NCBI GenBank assembly: GCA_027459485.1
Contig: DAIDIG010000008.1
Coordinates: forward strand, 71,402 to 135,401
Origin: Bdellovibrionales bacterium
Lineage (GTDB): Bacteria > Bdellovibrionota > Bdellovibrionia > Bdellovibrionales > UBA1609
DNA: 64,000 nucleotides
Direction of reading: 5' to 3'
Positions 21,049 to 29,700 of this stretch are shown here, piece by piece. The stretch's first letter is position 1; each line of letters begins with the position of its first letter. The notes under the pieces are model-generated. The model had not been told where the DNA came from. It did not search any database and worked only from the letters and a program-made list of their open reading frames with translations. Position numbers and translations under genes: made by a program.

Positions 21049-21843
21049 TCAGTTGTCATTTTCAGGGAAGATGAACGCTCCCGAAGGAAAACCACTCGAT
21101 ATCGTGTAACTGCAACTCGTATCAGTGAATGTCGCGCCATTGAGTGCAGCGTATTTCTCAATATAAATATTGTTGAGGCACGGGTTAGAGCCAGGAAAAG
21201 TCGACAAATCGCAGGTGCCATTGGCGGAACCAAAATTGACTGTCACATCTATACTGTTTGGGCAGACCACATGATCTGTAGCTTGAACCGTTGAAAATTG
21301 CTGACCGCCAGGATAAGTAACAGTCGTGACGGTTTGCGTGTCATATTGGCAAGTGCAATCATAGGTGCTCACGCATTTACCTTGAGTAGAATTAAAGATA
21401 GACCCGGCAGGGCAAGTTGGCACGACACAAATGCCATTCTGTAAAATGAAGCCGCCAGTACATTTGTTCAACACACACGAGCCGTATCCGCTGCCTTGTG
21501 CATTACATGTTTCGATTCCGGCCCCATTATTACCGGTGCAGGACAATGTCGCCCCTGGCACACAAGCATCTTGAACGCACGACGTTCCGACAAAATGGTA
21601 GTCGGGGCTACATTCGGTTAAATTACATGCGCTCCAGCCGGTGCCGGTCGAATTGCAAGTCATGTTTCCACTGCCGTTGTTAGCCGTACAATTTTTTGGT
21701 GATTCGGGCGAACATAGGTCAGCGACACAAACACCATTTTGCAAATTATAACCGGTCGTACACTTACTTAGAACGCACGACTCAAAGCCAGTGGCGCTTG
21801 AATATTCTGAGCCTTCTTCGAAAATTGTAACGGAGCGAGGCCT
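21049..21843 (-). pseudogene. 5'-truncated cysteine-rich repeat protein remnant
   Basis: The frame encodes about 265 residues with an intact stop but no credible start: upstream it runs to a stop codon at 21844-21846 without an ATG, and the repeat pattern begins abruptly at about 21800. The product has about 2.5 units of a roughly 45-residue module, each with C-x-x-G-[YF]-x-L-Q-N-G-[VI]-C, then C-x-[AG]-N-N-G-x-G-x-x-x-C-N, then G-[WY]-x-x-C. A different C-terminal domain of about 100 residues follows (from CTCQYDTQTVTT). Such modules are typical of large secreted cysteine-rich surface proteins. I read it as the 3' end of a lost, much larger gene. An alternative is a short gene starting at TTG 21744. 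Confidence 0.6.
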
Positions 21844-22324
21844 TCAGCGCGCCAATTTGAGACATCACGTACCCCCAACCGAATTCAACTGAGCTCTTCG
21901 CTTATCGGCCGAAAGTAGGGTCAACTTGAGACAATTCAGCCGGCCTGGCTCCTGTGATTTGCGTAGCCGTCACCAAGTTGCAGCCACTATCTGACCAGCC
22001 GGGCCGACCAAAAACCACTCGGCTTGGCGTCGGCGAGGCCGAAATCGGCGGCGTATCATAACGCTTCAGTTGCCCAACTCACCCGGTCGGCCGAAAATAG
22101 AATTATACCGAAAGCAGTTTCAACAATATCCAACGTCAATTAACCCTGAAGGTAAAGAGAAGGCGTTTGAGCAGCAGTTAATGAGCCATTCAGTGGACCT
22201 ATCAAACAATTCAGTTATTTGTGATTATGTCGCAGCAAAAGAAAGCCAATGATTTTTGTCGTTGCCTCACATTGATACGATTTGCCGGTTGTAGGTCAGA
22301 GAGACTTTTGCCGATAAATTGTAG
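21844..22324. other. Degenerate intergenic stretch
   Basis: About 480 bases with no credible gene. A 60-codon frame at 22070-22252 starts with TTG, has no ribosome site and no recognisable product. The segment follows the truncated cysteine-rich frame and probably holds decayed remains of its 5' part or of whatever truncated it. No inverted terminal repeats or integrase remnants were seen. Confidence 0.5.
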
Positions 22325-23554
22325 ATGGCGAAATTCTTTGATGCGGCTTTGGCGTCAATACGGCGCGCTCCGGTTCGATATGCACTACTTGCGGGTGGGA
22401 TCGCATTGTGTTTTCAAAACTGCAGCGGATTTAGCCCGGCATCGTCGACCAGTGCGTCGACGGCCGCATTTAGTTCACCCTACTGCACTGGCGCGTCAAC
22501 TGCGACATTAAACAGCGCAGTGGGTATGTGGTCCGTCGAGGCATATTTTTATTCGGCTTCGCAAATATCTTTGTTGGGATTTGATTGCCCGACGAAAAAC
22601 GTTGTTTTCAAAGACACTTACGATGGCGGTGTTTCATGGCAGCAAAGTCAGATCTCGACCAGTAATTTTGGCACTAAAATCGCAGGCGGCGATTTTTTGC
22701 CGGTGATTAACCTAAACGGTACCCTTTTTGATTCGCTAAATACAACAAATGGTAACACGCCGGCTAATAGCTATTTACTTTACCGCACGCCTCAATCGTC
22801 AATTTGGCAATCTGTAGATATTGGGTCGCTCGGATATTTGGCCGTTCCGAGTGTCAATCTAATCTCGCCGTCTAATGGGTACTTGCTTGCGGGCACGTGC
22901 AAGACAAGTACTGTTCCGGAACCTTGCGTGGGCACGATGAGCGCTGCTTTTCTGGTTCATCCCCCTACTATCTTTAACGCCGGAACATATGGCGGGGAGA
23001 TCCTCGACGCCACCGTTGGTGCCGATAATTGCATTTATGCCGGTGGCAATAGGACAAACTCATCTGGGGTCCACGACTACATGGTAATGCAGTCATGTGA
23101 TGCCGGCAGTACATGGACCCAAGATACGACGGACTCAGCCACGGTCGGGCAGGAGTTCTTCGTGTTAAAAATGTTAAGCGCGGATAACAATGTCTACTTC
23201 GTCGGAATGAGTACCGTCGACCTTAAAAATTTCTACCTCACGTTTGCGAAACGTATAGGAGCGGGGCAGTGGCAGTCCGAGAACATCGCCGGTCCATTTG
23301 TGCCGCAGCAGCTTGATATCAATGTTCTCGCAAGCACTTCCGCATGCCACTATGACCTGCTTTACAGTGCTGAACAGGCGCCATCTAATCCGACTGGTTT
23401 TGCCGCGACGCTTTTGCGAACTTCCGATTGCGGTGCAACCTGGCAAACCGCCAACTCACAATCTGGGTACATTCTTGGCGCAAATCTCATCGGGACTAAC
23501 GTACTTTTTATGACGGCTGATCAAAAAGGCGGTTATACCGTTACGAGCTGGTGA
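22325..23554 (+). CDS. Asp-box (BNR-like) beta-propeller lipoprotein
   Basis: 409 residues. An N-terminal signal ends at a candidate lipid cysteine (Cys33, in LCFQNCSGF). At least three Asp-box motifs, S/T-x-D-x-G-x-[ST]-W, are visible: YDGGVSW (about 99-105), SCDAGSTW (257-264) and TSDCGATW (366-373). These loops are typical of sialidase-like and HCF136/VPS10-like propellers. The spacing suggests a 6- or 7-bladed propeller with degenerate blades. There are no catalytic sialidase residues I can identify, so a binding or structural role at the outer membrane is more likely than hydrolysis. It has several cysteines. It stands alone or leads the next gene (75 bases away). Confidence 0.7.
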   Translation: MAKFFDAALASIRRAPVRYALLAGGIALCFQNCSGFSPASSTSASTAAFSSPYCTGASTATLNSAVGMWSVEAYFYSASQISLLGFDCPTKNVVFKDTYDGGVSWQQSQISTSNFGTKIAGGDFLPVINLNGTLFDSLNTTNGNTPANSYLLYRTPQSSIWQSVDIGSLGYLAVPSVNLISPSNGYLLAGTCKTSTVPEPCVGTMSAAFLVHPPTIFNAGTYGGEILDATVGADNCIYAGGNRTNSSGVHDYMVMQSCDAGSTWTQDTTDSATVGQEFFVLKMLSADNNVYFVGMSTVDLKNFYLTFAKRIGAGQWQSENIAGPFVPQQLDINVLASTSACHYDLLYSAEQAPSNPTGFAATLLRTSDCGATWQTANSQSGYILGANLIGTNVLFMTADQKGGYTVTSW

Positions 23555-23629
23555 AGAAGCCGCACGCGAAATCGGCAGCACAGCCGTTGCCGGTGACAAT
23601 CATTGTAAATATCAATTAATCTCACAGAG

Positions 23630-24274
23630 ATGTCAGCGCGACCCTTTCGAACGATTCTCATTGCAGCGATTGTTATTCCAACTCATTCGCTTTCGGGTTG
23701 GCGGCTCGAAAAATTCAGTCACATCAAACCGAACGCCGTGACCGCGAACAAAGCGGGCTTGACGATTAAAGTTGCAAGCTCCGCAAGTCCGCTCATTTAC
23801 AAACTTGATTCTCCCGTTCGGGTTGCGGCTTTTCGAGTTTCAGGCGAGTTTCAAGGGTTGCCGCACTTTTCTGATGTTTCAAAGCAGGGTAAGAAAGATT
23901 TCGATGACTACGCTTTGCGCGTTGGGTTCGTTGTGCCGGGATCAAAGACTCTTACGGGTATAAAGCGATTTTTTGCCGCCGACTGGGTTAAACATTTGTA
24001 TAGCGAACTCCCGAAGGGAGTTGGCCTCGACTACATTCAGTTTTTCGATGTGGCACAAGACCGTTCGCAACTCGGCGAGGTTCGCGTAAGCTCATCGTCT
24101 AAATTGATTCATGAAAAGGTTTTCGCTGTGGTCAATAAGCCCGGACCGTTTGACTATCACTATAAATTGTCGCCGCCGATCAAATCCGCCGCAATTTGGT
24201 TGAGCATTGACGGCGACGACACGAAATCGAAGTTTACAGTCGTGATCGACCATTTCGAGTTAACGAATGAATAA
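23630..24274 (+). CDS. Exported protein of unknown function
   Basis: 214 residues, not recognised. The N-terminus (FRTILIAAIVIPTHSLSGW) looks like a signal peptide. The remainder has an even beta-rich pattern (GLTIKVASSASPLIYKLDSP, then VRVAAFRVSGEF) suggestive of a jelly-roll or carbohydrate-binding-like sandwich, ending in DDTKSKFTVVIDHFEL. No cysteines, so not disulphide-stabilised. It follows the Asp-box lipoprotein by 75 bases and may be co-transcribed. Confidence 0.65.
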   Translation: MSARPFRTILIAAIVIPTHSLSGWRLEKFSHIKPNAVTANKAGLTIKVASSASPLIYKLDSPVRVAAFRVSGEFQGLPHFSDVSKQGKKDFDDYALRVGFVVPGSKTLTGIKRFFAADWVKHLYSELPKGVGLDYIQFFDVAQDRSQLGEVRVSSSSKLIHEKVFAVVNKPGPFDYHYKLSPPIKSAAIWLSIDGDDTKSKFTVVIDHFELTNE

Positions 24275-24317
24275 AGTAGTCGTGCCTTTACGTGGAGTGA
24301 ATACACGTGATCGCCGC

Positions 24318-25430
24318 TTATTTACTGCGCGCTAAATTGTTCAAGAATGTGTTGAGCGTGTAATTGCGCGAAACAGCGCGAAGAATTCGGTTGAACTCAG
24401 CCGGAGCAAGCGGCTGCCGGGTGAATTCTTCACACGCAGCGTAAAGTTGCTCTGTTGTCAGGCTCGGGTGCTGTAACAATTCGTAGACGAGGACACGCGC
24501 AGGCGCGAGATCCCTGTAGGTAAATTCCATGCTTATGGCCTGGGCGGTTTGCTTGAGCAACTCAGTCGGTTTTCGAAAAGTTTGTACCTGGCGCGCCCTG
24601 AACATCAGTGTGTCAGGCGAAGGCTGACGGTTGGCTTGAATCAAATCGAGTACCTGCCGCGGGTTAATTTTTGCGTCGACAAGAGCGTCATAGAGGCTTC
24701 CGTTGTAACCATACATAACGCCGTTGATGACTTTTGAGCCGAGATCGGGGTCAGGCCGCGTCTCGAGAGTATAAAGGTAGGCCATGTTCGGCTTTTTGCC
24801 GGCCTGATAGAGATTAGTAAGAATGCGCTTTACAAATTCTCGCTGCTCCTGATCTGTGCTCGCATATTGTGTCTCAAATTTAACACGCGGATTTGCCGCG
24901 GACTTCTGCAGTTGCGTTTTTTGCGTCGTGGTAGTTGGCGGCGTCACTTCGGGCGGGCTCACGGGCGCAAAAGTTCTGAGGCCTTGAATTGCCTCGGTTG
25001 GCTCCGAAGCGGGCGCGACGAGCGGTTTAAGTTTAGGAGGGTTAACTCTCATTCTGTACCGTGGAGATAACGTCCCCGCCTTTAAGCGCCTATAAACCTC
25101 CGGCATCGGGAATAGTGTGTGCGGCAGGAGCTCATAAAATTGGTTGGTCGTCATCGGCATGCCGAGCGCTTCGGTTAAAATTTTATCGGCCTCCTGGTTA
25201 TGTCTCTTGAAAATCTTAATTGTGATCTGGCCGTATTTTTTATTTAGGGCATCGAAGCCGGCGACCAAAAGTTCGCGATATTCTTCGTCGCTCAAATTGC
25301 CTACATTCAGCGTCAACCGACTGGTCAAAATGCTACTGCAATACGCGTGAGCGAATTCGGCCTTTGCAGTCGGCGAGTTCAGGGCTACAAACAAGGCCGT
25401 TACGGTGAAACGTTTGAGAATTTCAATCAT
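24318..25430 (-). CDS. Exported protein of unknown function
   Basis: 371 residues from ATG 25430, which has GAGGG five bases upstream. The first 24 residues (IEILKRFTVTALFVALNSPTAKA) form a signal peptide. The mature part has an N-terminal helical region, a Pro/Thr-rich linker (about residues 150-180), and a C-terminal helical region with recurring short motifs. No family recognised. The frame extends a further 21 codons upstream to another ATG with weaker support. Convergent with the preceding plus-strand gene. Confidence 0.65.
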   Translation of the reverse strand: MIEILKRFTVTALFVALNSPTAKAEFAHAYCSSILTSRLTLNVGNLSDEEYRELLVAGFDALNKKYGQITIKIFKRHNQEADKILTEALGMPMTTNQFYELLPHTLFPMPEVYRRLKAGTLSPRYRMRVNPPKLKPLVAPASEPTEAIQGLRTFAPVSPPEVTPPTTTTQKTQLQKSAANPRVKFETQYASTDQEQREFVKRILTNLYQAGKKPNMAYLYTLETRPDPDLGSKVINGVMYGYNGSLYDALVDAKINPRQVLDLIQANRQPSPDTLMFRARQVQTFRKPTELLKQTAQAISMEFTYRDLAPARVLVYELLQHPSLTTEQLYAACEEFTRQPLAPAEFNRILRAVSRNYTLNTFLNNLARSK

Positions 25431-25641
25431 GGTCGCCCTCGGCGGAATCATTAGGTTCATCGTTTTGCAAGTTTCGGTTCTGTTAAATGCCAAAAAAACT
25501 AATTAAAAGCCGCAGCCTTTTCGCCGCAAAGCCACCAAAGTCGAAAAACCGCTTACACAATTTGCGATTCGGGCGAAAGTGTTTAGCAGTGCAGCGAGAA
25601 CATATTGGACGTCGGCTGTAGAATTTCGCCGATTACTGCAA

Positions 25642-26082
25642 TTACAAAAAAATTAAGGCACAACCGATGGGTAAAAAAATCCAGTATTCGATAGGGGCAA
25701 CCAAAAACCATCTCGGGTGCCAGGGGATGTACTTCTTCTTGAATTTCTTAATACCGTAGCCGGGGTTAATGACGAACCATAAAAAATCTTCGACAATCCA
25801 AAATATAATAAACCCGCCAATGACCCGAGCCTCTTGCCACGAGCTCCAGCGATGAAAAAAGAAAAACGGGATGTGAAAAAATAGAATAACAAAACCCAAA
25901 ACCCAAGCGTGGTAACCGGTCATCGGTCGCCCACCAAAAAACACGTCAAGAAGCCAGTGCTTTTCGATTCGCCAAGTGGGCAGATTTTTCGCCCAGCCTT
26001 CGGTGCCTTCGATCTGCACTTCCACTTTGGCGAAGAAGTAAGAAAGGACGAGTAAAAACCCGATGTAGATACCGTTAAACAT
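25642..26082 (-). CDS. Small integral membrane protein of unknown function
   Basis: 146 residues with about four hydrophobic helices (IYIGFLLVLSYFFA; AWVLGFVILFFHIPFFFF; GGFIIFWIVEDFLWFVI; IEYWIFLPIGCALIFL) and a basic, tryptophan-rich loop (GIKKFKKKYIPWHPRW). No family recognised. It starts 3 bases after the stop of the LolA-like gene, so the two form an operon and its role is likely tied to that carrier. Confidence 0.7.
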   Translation of the reverse strand: MFNGIYIGFLLVLSYFFAKVEVQIEGTEGWAKNLPTWRIEKHWLLDVFFGGRPMTGYHAWVLGFVILFFHIPFFFFHRWSSWQEARVIGGFIIFWIVEDFLWFVINPGYGIKKFKKKYIPWHPRWFLVAPIEYWIFLPIGCALIFL

Positions 26083-26085
26083 GTT

Positions 26086-26859
26086 TCACCACGTATTTTG
26101 TAAGGCGTCGGGAGTGAAGTCTCTGCGAGTCAATTTGCCATTCACGATAATTTTCGAAAGTTGAACGTTTGTACCGCGTTTTTTTACTGAGTTCCAAATT
26201 TTAATCAAGCGGGCGCGGTATACGTGGCCCGAAAAAACTCCGTAGTTCTCAAATTGCACGGTCTTCTGCAAAACTTTGCCGATATAGTATTCGGTTTTTG
26301 CCGGCAGGTAACTCGGCAAAGTGAGATAAATAACGGCACGAGAGTAAATGCTCGTCCTTGCTTTAGGAGTAATTTCGATCGCCGCTATTTTGGTATTCGA
26401 ACTGATCAGCTTTGCGCGAGCGCCGGTAATTGCGGCGGGGTTTAGATCTTCAGGCGCGAGCTCCGAGCCAAGTACGCCTGCTGATTTATTGGCCACGGCA
26501 ATGCGGCGTATTTGATTACTTGCGGGTAAATAGAGCCATTGTTTCGTTTTTGCGCCATGTACAATTGTTAAAAGCGATGTTCCTTTGTCGCCTGCGGGAG
26601 CGGTCATCCGAACGATGGCGCGAAAGCCGCCCTTTGTGATGAGCGTTTGTATGTTCATTTCAAGAGTTTTTGTCTCGCCGCTTGCTTTGATAATTTGAAG
26701 AACGATGTGCGCTTGGTCACTTTTTGACTCCAGCTTGCGACGGGCGCGCTCCAAAATATCATGAGATCGGTCGACCCCTAACGCGACGGCGCCTAAGGAG
26801 GTGAAACAACAACCGAATAGTACAACCAATAAATAAAATTTTCGCGACGCTAAGCCCAT
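26086..26859 (-). CDS. LolA-like outer-membrane lipoprotein-sorting protein
   Basis: 257 residues. A signal peptide (FYLLVVLFGCCFTSLGAVA) precedes a LolA/LolB-like half-barrel domain of the TP0789/COG2834 type: DILERARRKLESKSDQAHIVLQI at the start, FRAIVRMTAPAGDKGTSLL, WLYLPASNQIRRI, and GSELAPEDLNP. Members often sit beside RND-family exporters and are thought to carry lipids or lipoproteins across the periplasm. It is not the canonical LolA. It leads an operon with the small membrane protein at 25642 and is divergent (about 70 bases) from the barrel gene at 26930. Confidence 0.75.
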   Translation of the reverse strand: MGLASRKFYLLVVLFGCCFTSLGAVALGVDRSHDILERARRKLESKSDQAHIVLQIIKASGETKTLEMNIQTLITKGGFRAIVRMTAPAGDKGTSLLTIVHGAKTKQWLYLPASNQIRRIAVANKSAGVLGSELAPEDLNPAAITGARAKLISSNTKIAAIEITPKARTSIYSRAVIYLTLPSYLPAKTEYYIGKVLQKTVQFENYGVFSGHVYRARLIKIWNSVKKRGTNVQLSKIIVNGKLTRRDFTPDALQNTW

Positions 26860-26929
26860 TTAATCAAAATAAAGTTCTCAAGCTGCATCAATCAATGGAA
26901 AAATATCCGGCTTGGGTACAGAAAGTGTC

Positions 26930-28213
26930 ATGAAGCCGCTCAGTTTTATTTTTATCTCGATCTTCGTCGTGCCGGCGTTTGCGTCTTCGGGGCGTATCAG
27001 GCTCCGCGAAAATGTATACTTGAACGAGCAACCGAACCCAGTCCCGCAAAGCGATAGCGAGGTCACATTACAGTACGAAAGCAAAACGCCGCTTCCTAAC
27101 AATTGGCTCTTTCAATTTCAACCGGATGTGAGGCTCTTCGATGCGCCCGCATCCGGCACCTTCGCCGCGGATTTCAATTCTCGAGATACGAATTTTAAAA
27201 TGCGGACCAACGACCTGTATTTTGAGTTCGGCAGTTTTGTTAAAGAGTGGGAAGGCACCGACGGCATTAACCCCATGGATATCGCCACGATCAAAACCTA
27301 CCGTGATCCTATTCATTCAGACAGCTTGGGTTCGTGGGGAATTTCGGTCACATCGCATACAAGCACTGCATGGTCGTGGGAGGCCTTTTACGTCCCCTGG
27401 CAAACGCCGGCAATCATGCCCCTTGGCTATTCGGGTTGGTGGCCGCGAAGTGCCTCGCTGCCTCTCGATCAGAACGGCACGCAAGTGCTTTTACCCGGGC
27501 AAATCGAGTACGCGATAAACTCACCGCAGATCTTAAATAATGCCGATGAAAATAATTTCGGCGCGCGCCTGCAATTTCATGGTGACTCATGGGATGCGGC
27601 TTTAGCCGGGTTTCAAGGCCAATCCCAAATTCCAGTATTTCGGCCAACGACCTACGGCAACCTTATCGAGACGTATCCAATGAATGTCTATCAGATGTCA
27701 GATCCGGTGAATCTTCAGCCCGTTGAATATTTGCGCCAGACCGTTTCAGCTTTATTCGTGTACAATTCGAACCCATGGATTTTTCGCATTTCTGGCCGGT
27801 ACGATCAGCCGATCGGCAATGATCCGCTCTTACCGGGCTGGTCGGAACAGTTTGTCGGCGGTGTCGAGCGCACGATCACCGTTCGCGATCGCACGATGAT
27901 TTTATCGCTTCAATATGCGGCGGGCGTGATGCCGAACTACCCCTCGAGTTTTTTAAATCTATCTGACCCTTTTCAAAGCTCTTTGATCTGGGGCCTACGC
28001 TATCCGCTCAGCGACAATCTATTGCTTGTCTATTCAGGCCTTAACGACTTTCAATTTCACTCTTATTACGATGAATTGAGTCTCGAAGATTCGATCGGCG
28101 ATCATTTATCGGTTTCACTCGCCGCTGAAGTGCTCGGCGGCCCGCCCGATTCGCTTTTTGGGTTGTGGAAGAACCAAAGCTGTGGAACCTTCACCACTAC
28201 GTATGGCTTTTAG
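26930..28213 (+). CDS. Predicted outer-membrane beta-barrel protein
   Basis: 427 residues. Signal peptide KPLSFIFISIFVVPAFASSG, then a mature region dominated by alternating beta strands with many aromatic residues at strand ends (WLFQFQPDVRLF, WIFRISGRYDQ, MILSLQYAAGVMP, LLLVYSGLNDFQFHSYY), and a C-terminal strand ending in Tyr-Gly-Phe. A terminal aromatic residue is the usual Bam recognition feature of barrels. Its position beside a LolA-like carrier and RND exporter suggests an outer-membrane partner, as DUF1302-type barrels accompany RND exporters elsewhere; direct membership of that family is not shown. Its 3' end overlaps the next convergent gene by 4 bases. Confidence 0.65.
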   Translation: MKPLSFIFISIFVVPAFASSGRIRLRENVYLNEQPNPVPQSDSEVTLQYESKTPLPNNWLFQFQPDVRLFDAPASGTFAADFNSRDTNFKMRTNDLYFEFGSFVKEWEGTDGINPMDIATIKTYRDPIHSDSLGSWGISVTSHTSTAWSWEAFYVPWQTPAIMPLGYSGWWPRSASLPLDQNGTQVLLPGQIEYAINSPQILNNADENNFGARLQFHGDSWDAALAGFQGQSQIPVFRPTTYGNLIETYPMNVYQMSDPVNLQPVEYLRQTVSALFVYNSNPWIFRISGRYDQPIGNDPLLPGWSEQFVGGVERTITVRDRTMILSLQYAAGVMPNYPSSFLNLSDPFQSSLIWGLRYPLSDNLLLVYSGLNDFQFHSYYDELSLEDSIGDHLSVSLAAEVLGGPPDSLFGLWKNQSCGTFTTTYGF

Positions 28214-29700
28214 GGCGAGTTGATTTCAAGTGGGAGCGCAATTAAATTCGGCGGTTCAGCCTTCAACCCGGCAAATTGCGCCAGACCGAGTACTCCCAGA
28301 TTTAAAGAAAAGAGCGGGACAATTTCATTGTACGGGGATGACCAGTTCTCTGCCGAGTAAAGCAGATAATCGTCGTTAATATACGGATCTAAACCATCGT
28401 AGTGATTCGAATAAGCGGCGGCGTACTCATGCGACAGTCGCCCATCGTGCACATTCACCTGCAGTGACAACACCCCGCCGAGAATTTTCGGCGAGCAGTC
28501 GAATTTCGCGGCTCCGCTAAAGTCGACATATTGCCAATATTGGCCATCGCGAAAGGCTCGAACCCATCCGACTCCATCGGCCGAAGCATTGAAATCCACA
28601 TTATTCTGCCAGCGAAAAGAATCGAGATGAAGTCGCGAAAGCGTAAGTGAGAACGGAGCCCACGAATGATAATTGACTAAATCGGGCCAAATGAAAAACT
28701 CCTCAAATCTCGAGGATAGTAACCCCTCAAAGGCGTTTGATTTATTTAAATCAAGTGGCGCCTGCGCGGGCAAGGCGCTTAAGATCCCCTGAAGCATGTG
28801 AGGCCAGTCCTGCTTTAGAGAGAATATTTCGGGCTGACGCAAATTCGCAGTCGGCAATTGTGCGATCGGCAACTGGGGCCCCTGATAATTCGAGCCAGTA
28901 TTCGGCCAGGTGAGTGCCGTCGAAATTAAAACACCGGATTTTACATTTTGAAAATGCGAAAGCGTGTAGGTCAAAGGCAATGGCACCGAAGGGATTTGGA
29001 GTGGAATTGCGGTCCCGATACGACTATTTATTAACTGAAGCTGTTTATTCAACAGAGCCGTTAATTTCTGTGTCGCAAAATTTTCGATAAGTGCGGGGCT
29101 GTTGAGCTCTTGTTCGAGAGCTTGAGTGAGAGTCGTCGAAAACCCCTTTGGGCCTTGGCATGAAATGGGTGCGATCGCCCAACTTGAGGGTTGCCAGTTG
29201 AGGTTAAGCGAAGAAATACTCGCCGCGACTGACGCCGGCAAAAGACGATAGTCAATTTTGAGATCGGCTTTCGCATTCGACTGAGTTAGAGAAATCGGGC
29301 CGCAGGTTGCTGAAATATGAATGTTGAATACAACACCGCTGATCGTTTTTTGAATGGTTTGATCCACCCAAATTTTGCCGATATTCATCTGAATGGCGAC
29401 ATGATCGGCTTTCATTTCGTACGACGAAAGGGTGAGATTGTCTTGTGACAGTGTCACCGAAGAATTTAATTTAATCCCCTGAATGTGCCAGTTGAGTTGG
29501 TCGATCGGCCATATTTGATCGGCTAGCATAGCATTGTGATAATTCGCGACGCTCACGACGTATTTTCGAATTGCGCTGTGAAAAAACGACCAGGGGGCAA
29601 AAAGGCCGACATGAACTTGATCAGCCACCGCCGGTTTGGCCGCAAAGCTCAGGCAACCGAATATACAAATAAAAAGAAGCGGGGCTTTAAATAGCTTCAT
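28210..29700 (-). CDS. Large exported protein of unknown function in the RND/LolA-like locus
   Basis: 496 residues with a signal peptide (LLFICIFGCLSFAAKPAVA). Long stretches of alternating hydrophobic residues and polyproline-like turns (IPLQIPSVPLPLTYTLSHF) are compatible with elongated lipid-binding folds such as BPI/SMP-like tubes, but no specific family signature is evident. Two cysteines (CGPISL and ISCQGP) may pair. Its ATG overlaps the end of the glycosyltransferase gene by 14 bases, so the two are translated together. A periplasmic lipid-handling role is inference from context only. Confidence 0.65.
   Translation of the reverse strand: MKLFKAPLLFICIFGCLSFAAKPAVADQVHVGLFAPWSFFHSAIRKYVVSVANYHNAMLADQIWPIDQLNWHIQGIKLNSSVTLSQDNLTLSSYEMKADHVAIQMNIGKIWVDQTIQKTISGVVFNIHISATCGPISLTQSNAKADLKIDYRLLPASVAASISSLNLNWQPSSWAIAPISCQGPKGFSTTLTQALEQELNSPALIENFATQKLTALLNKQLQLINSRIGTAIPLQIPSVPLPLTYTLSHFQNVKSGVLISTALTWPNTGSNYQGPQLPIAQLPTANLRQPEIFSLKQDWPHMLQGILSALPAQAPLDLNKSNAFEGLLSSRFEEFFIWPDLVNYHSWAPFSLTLSRLHLDSFRWQNNVDFNASADGVGWVRAFRDGQYWQYVDFSGAAKFDCSPKILGGVLSLQVNVHDGRLSHEYAAAYSNHYDGLDPYINDDYLLYSAENWSSPYNEIVPLFSLNLGVLGLAQFAGLKAEPPNLIALPLEINSP

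Noticed and set aside
22070-22252. 60-codon frame between the cysteine-rich remnant and the Asp-box gene
   Set aside because: TTG start, no ribosome site, no recognisable product.
20766-22324. Integrated element next to tRNA-Ser
   Set aside because: No integrase, no repeated tRNA 3' end and no phage genes were found, so an integration site cannot be claimed.
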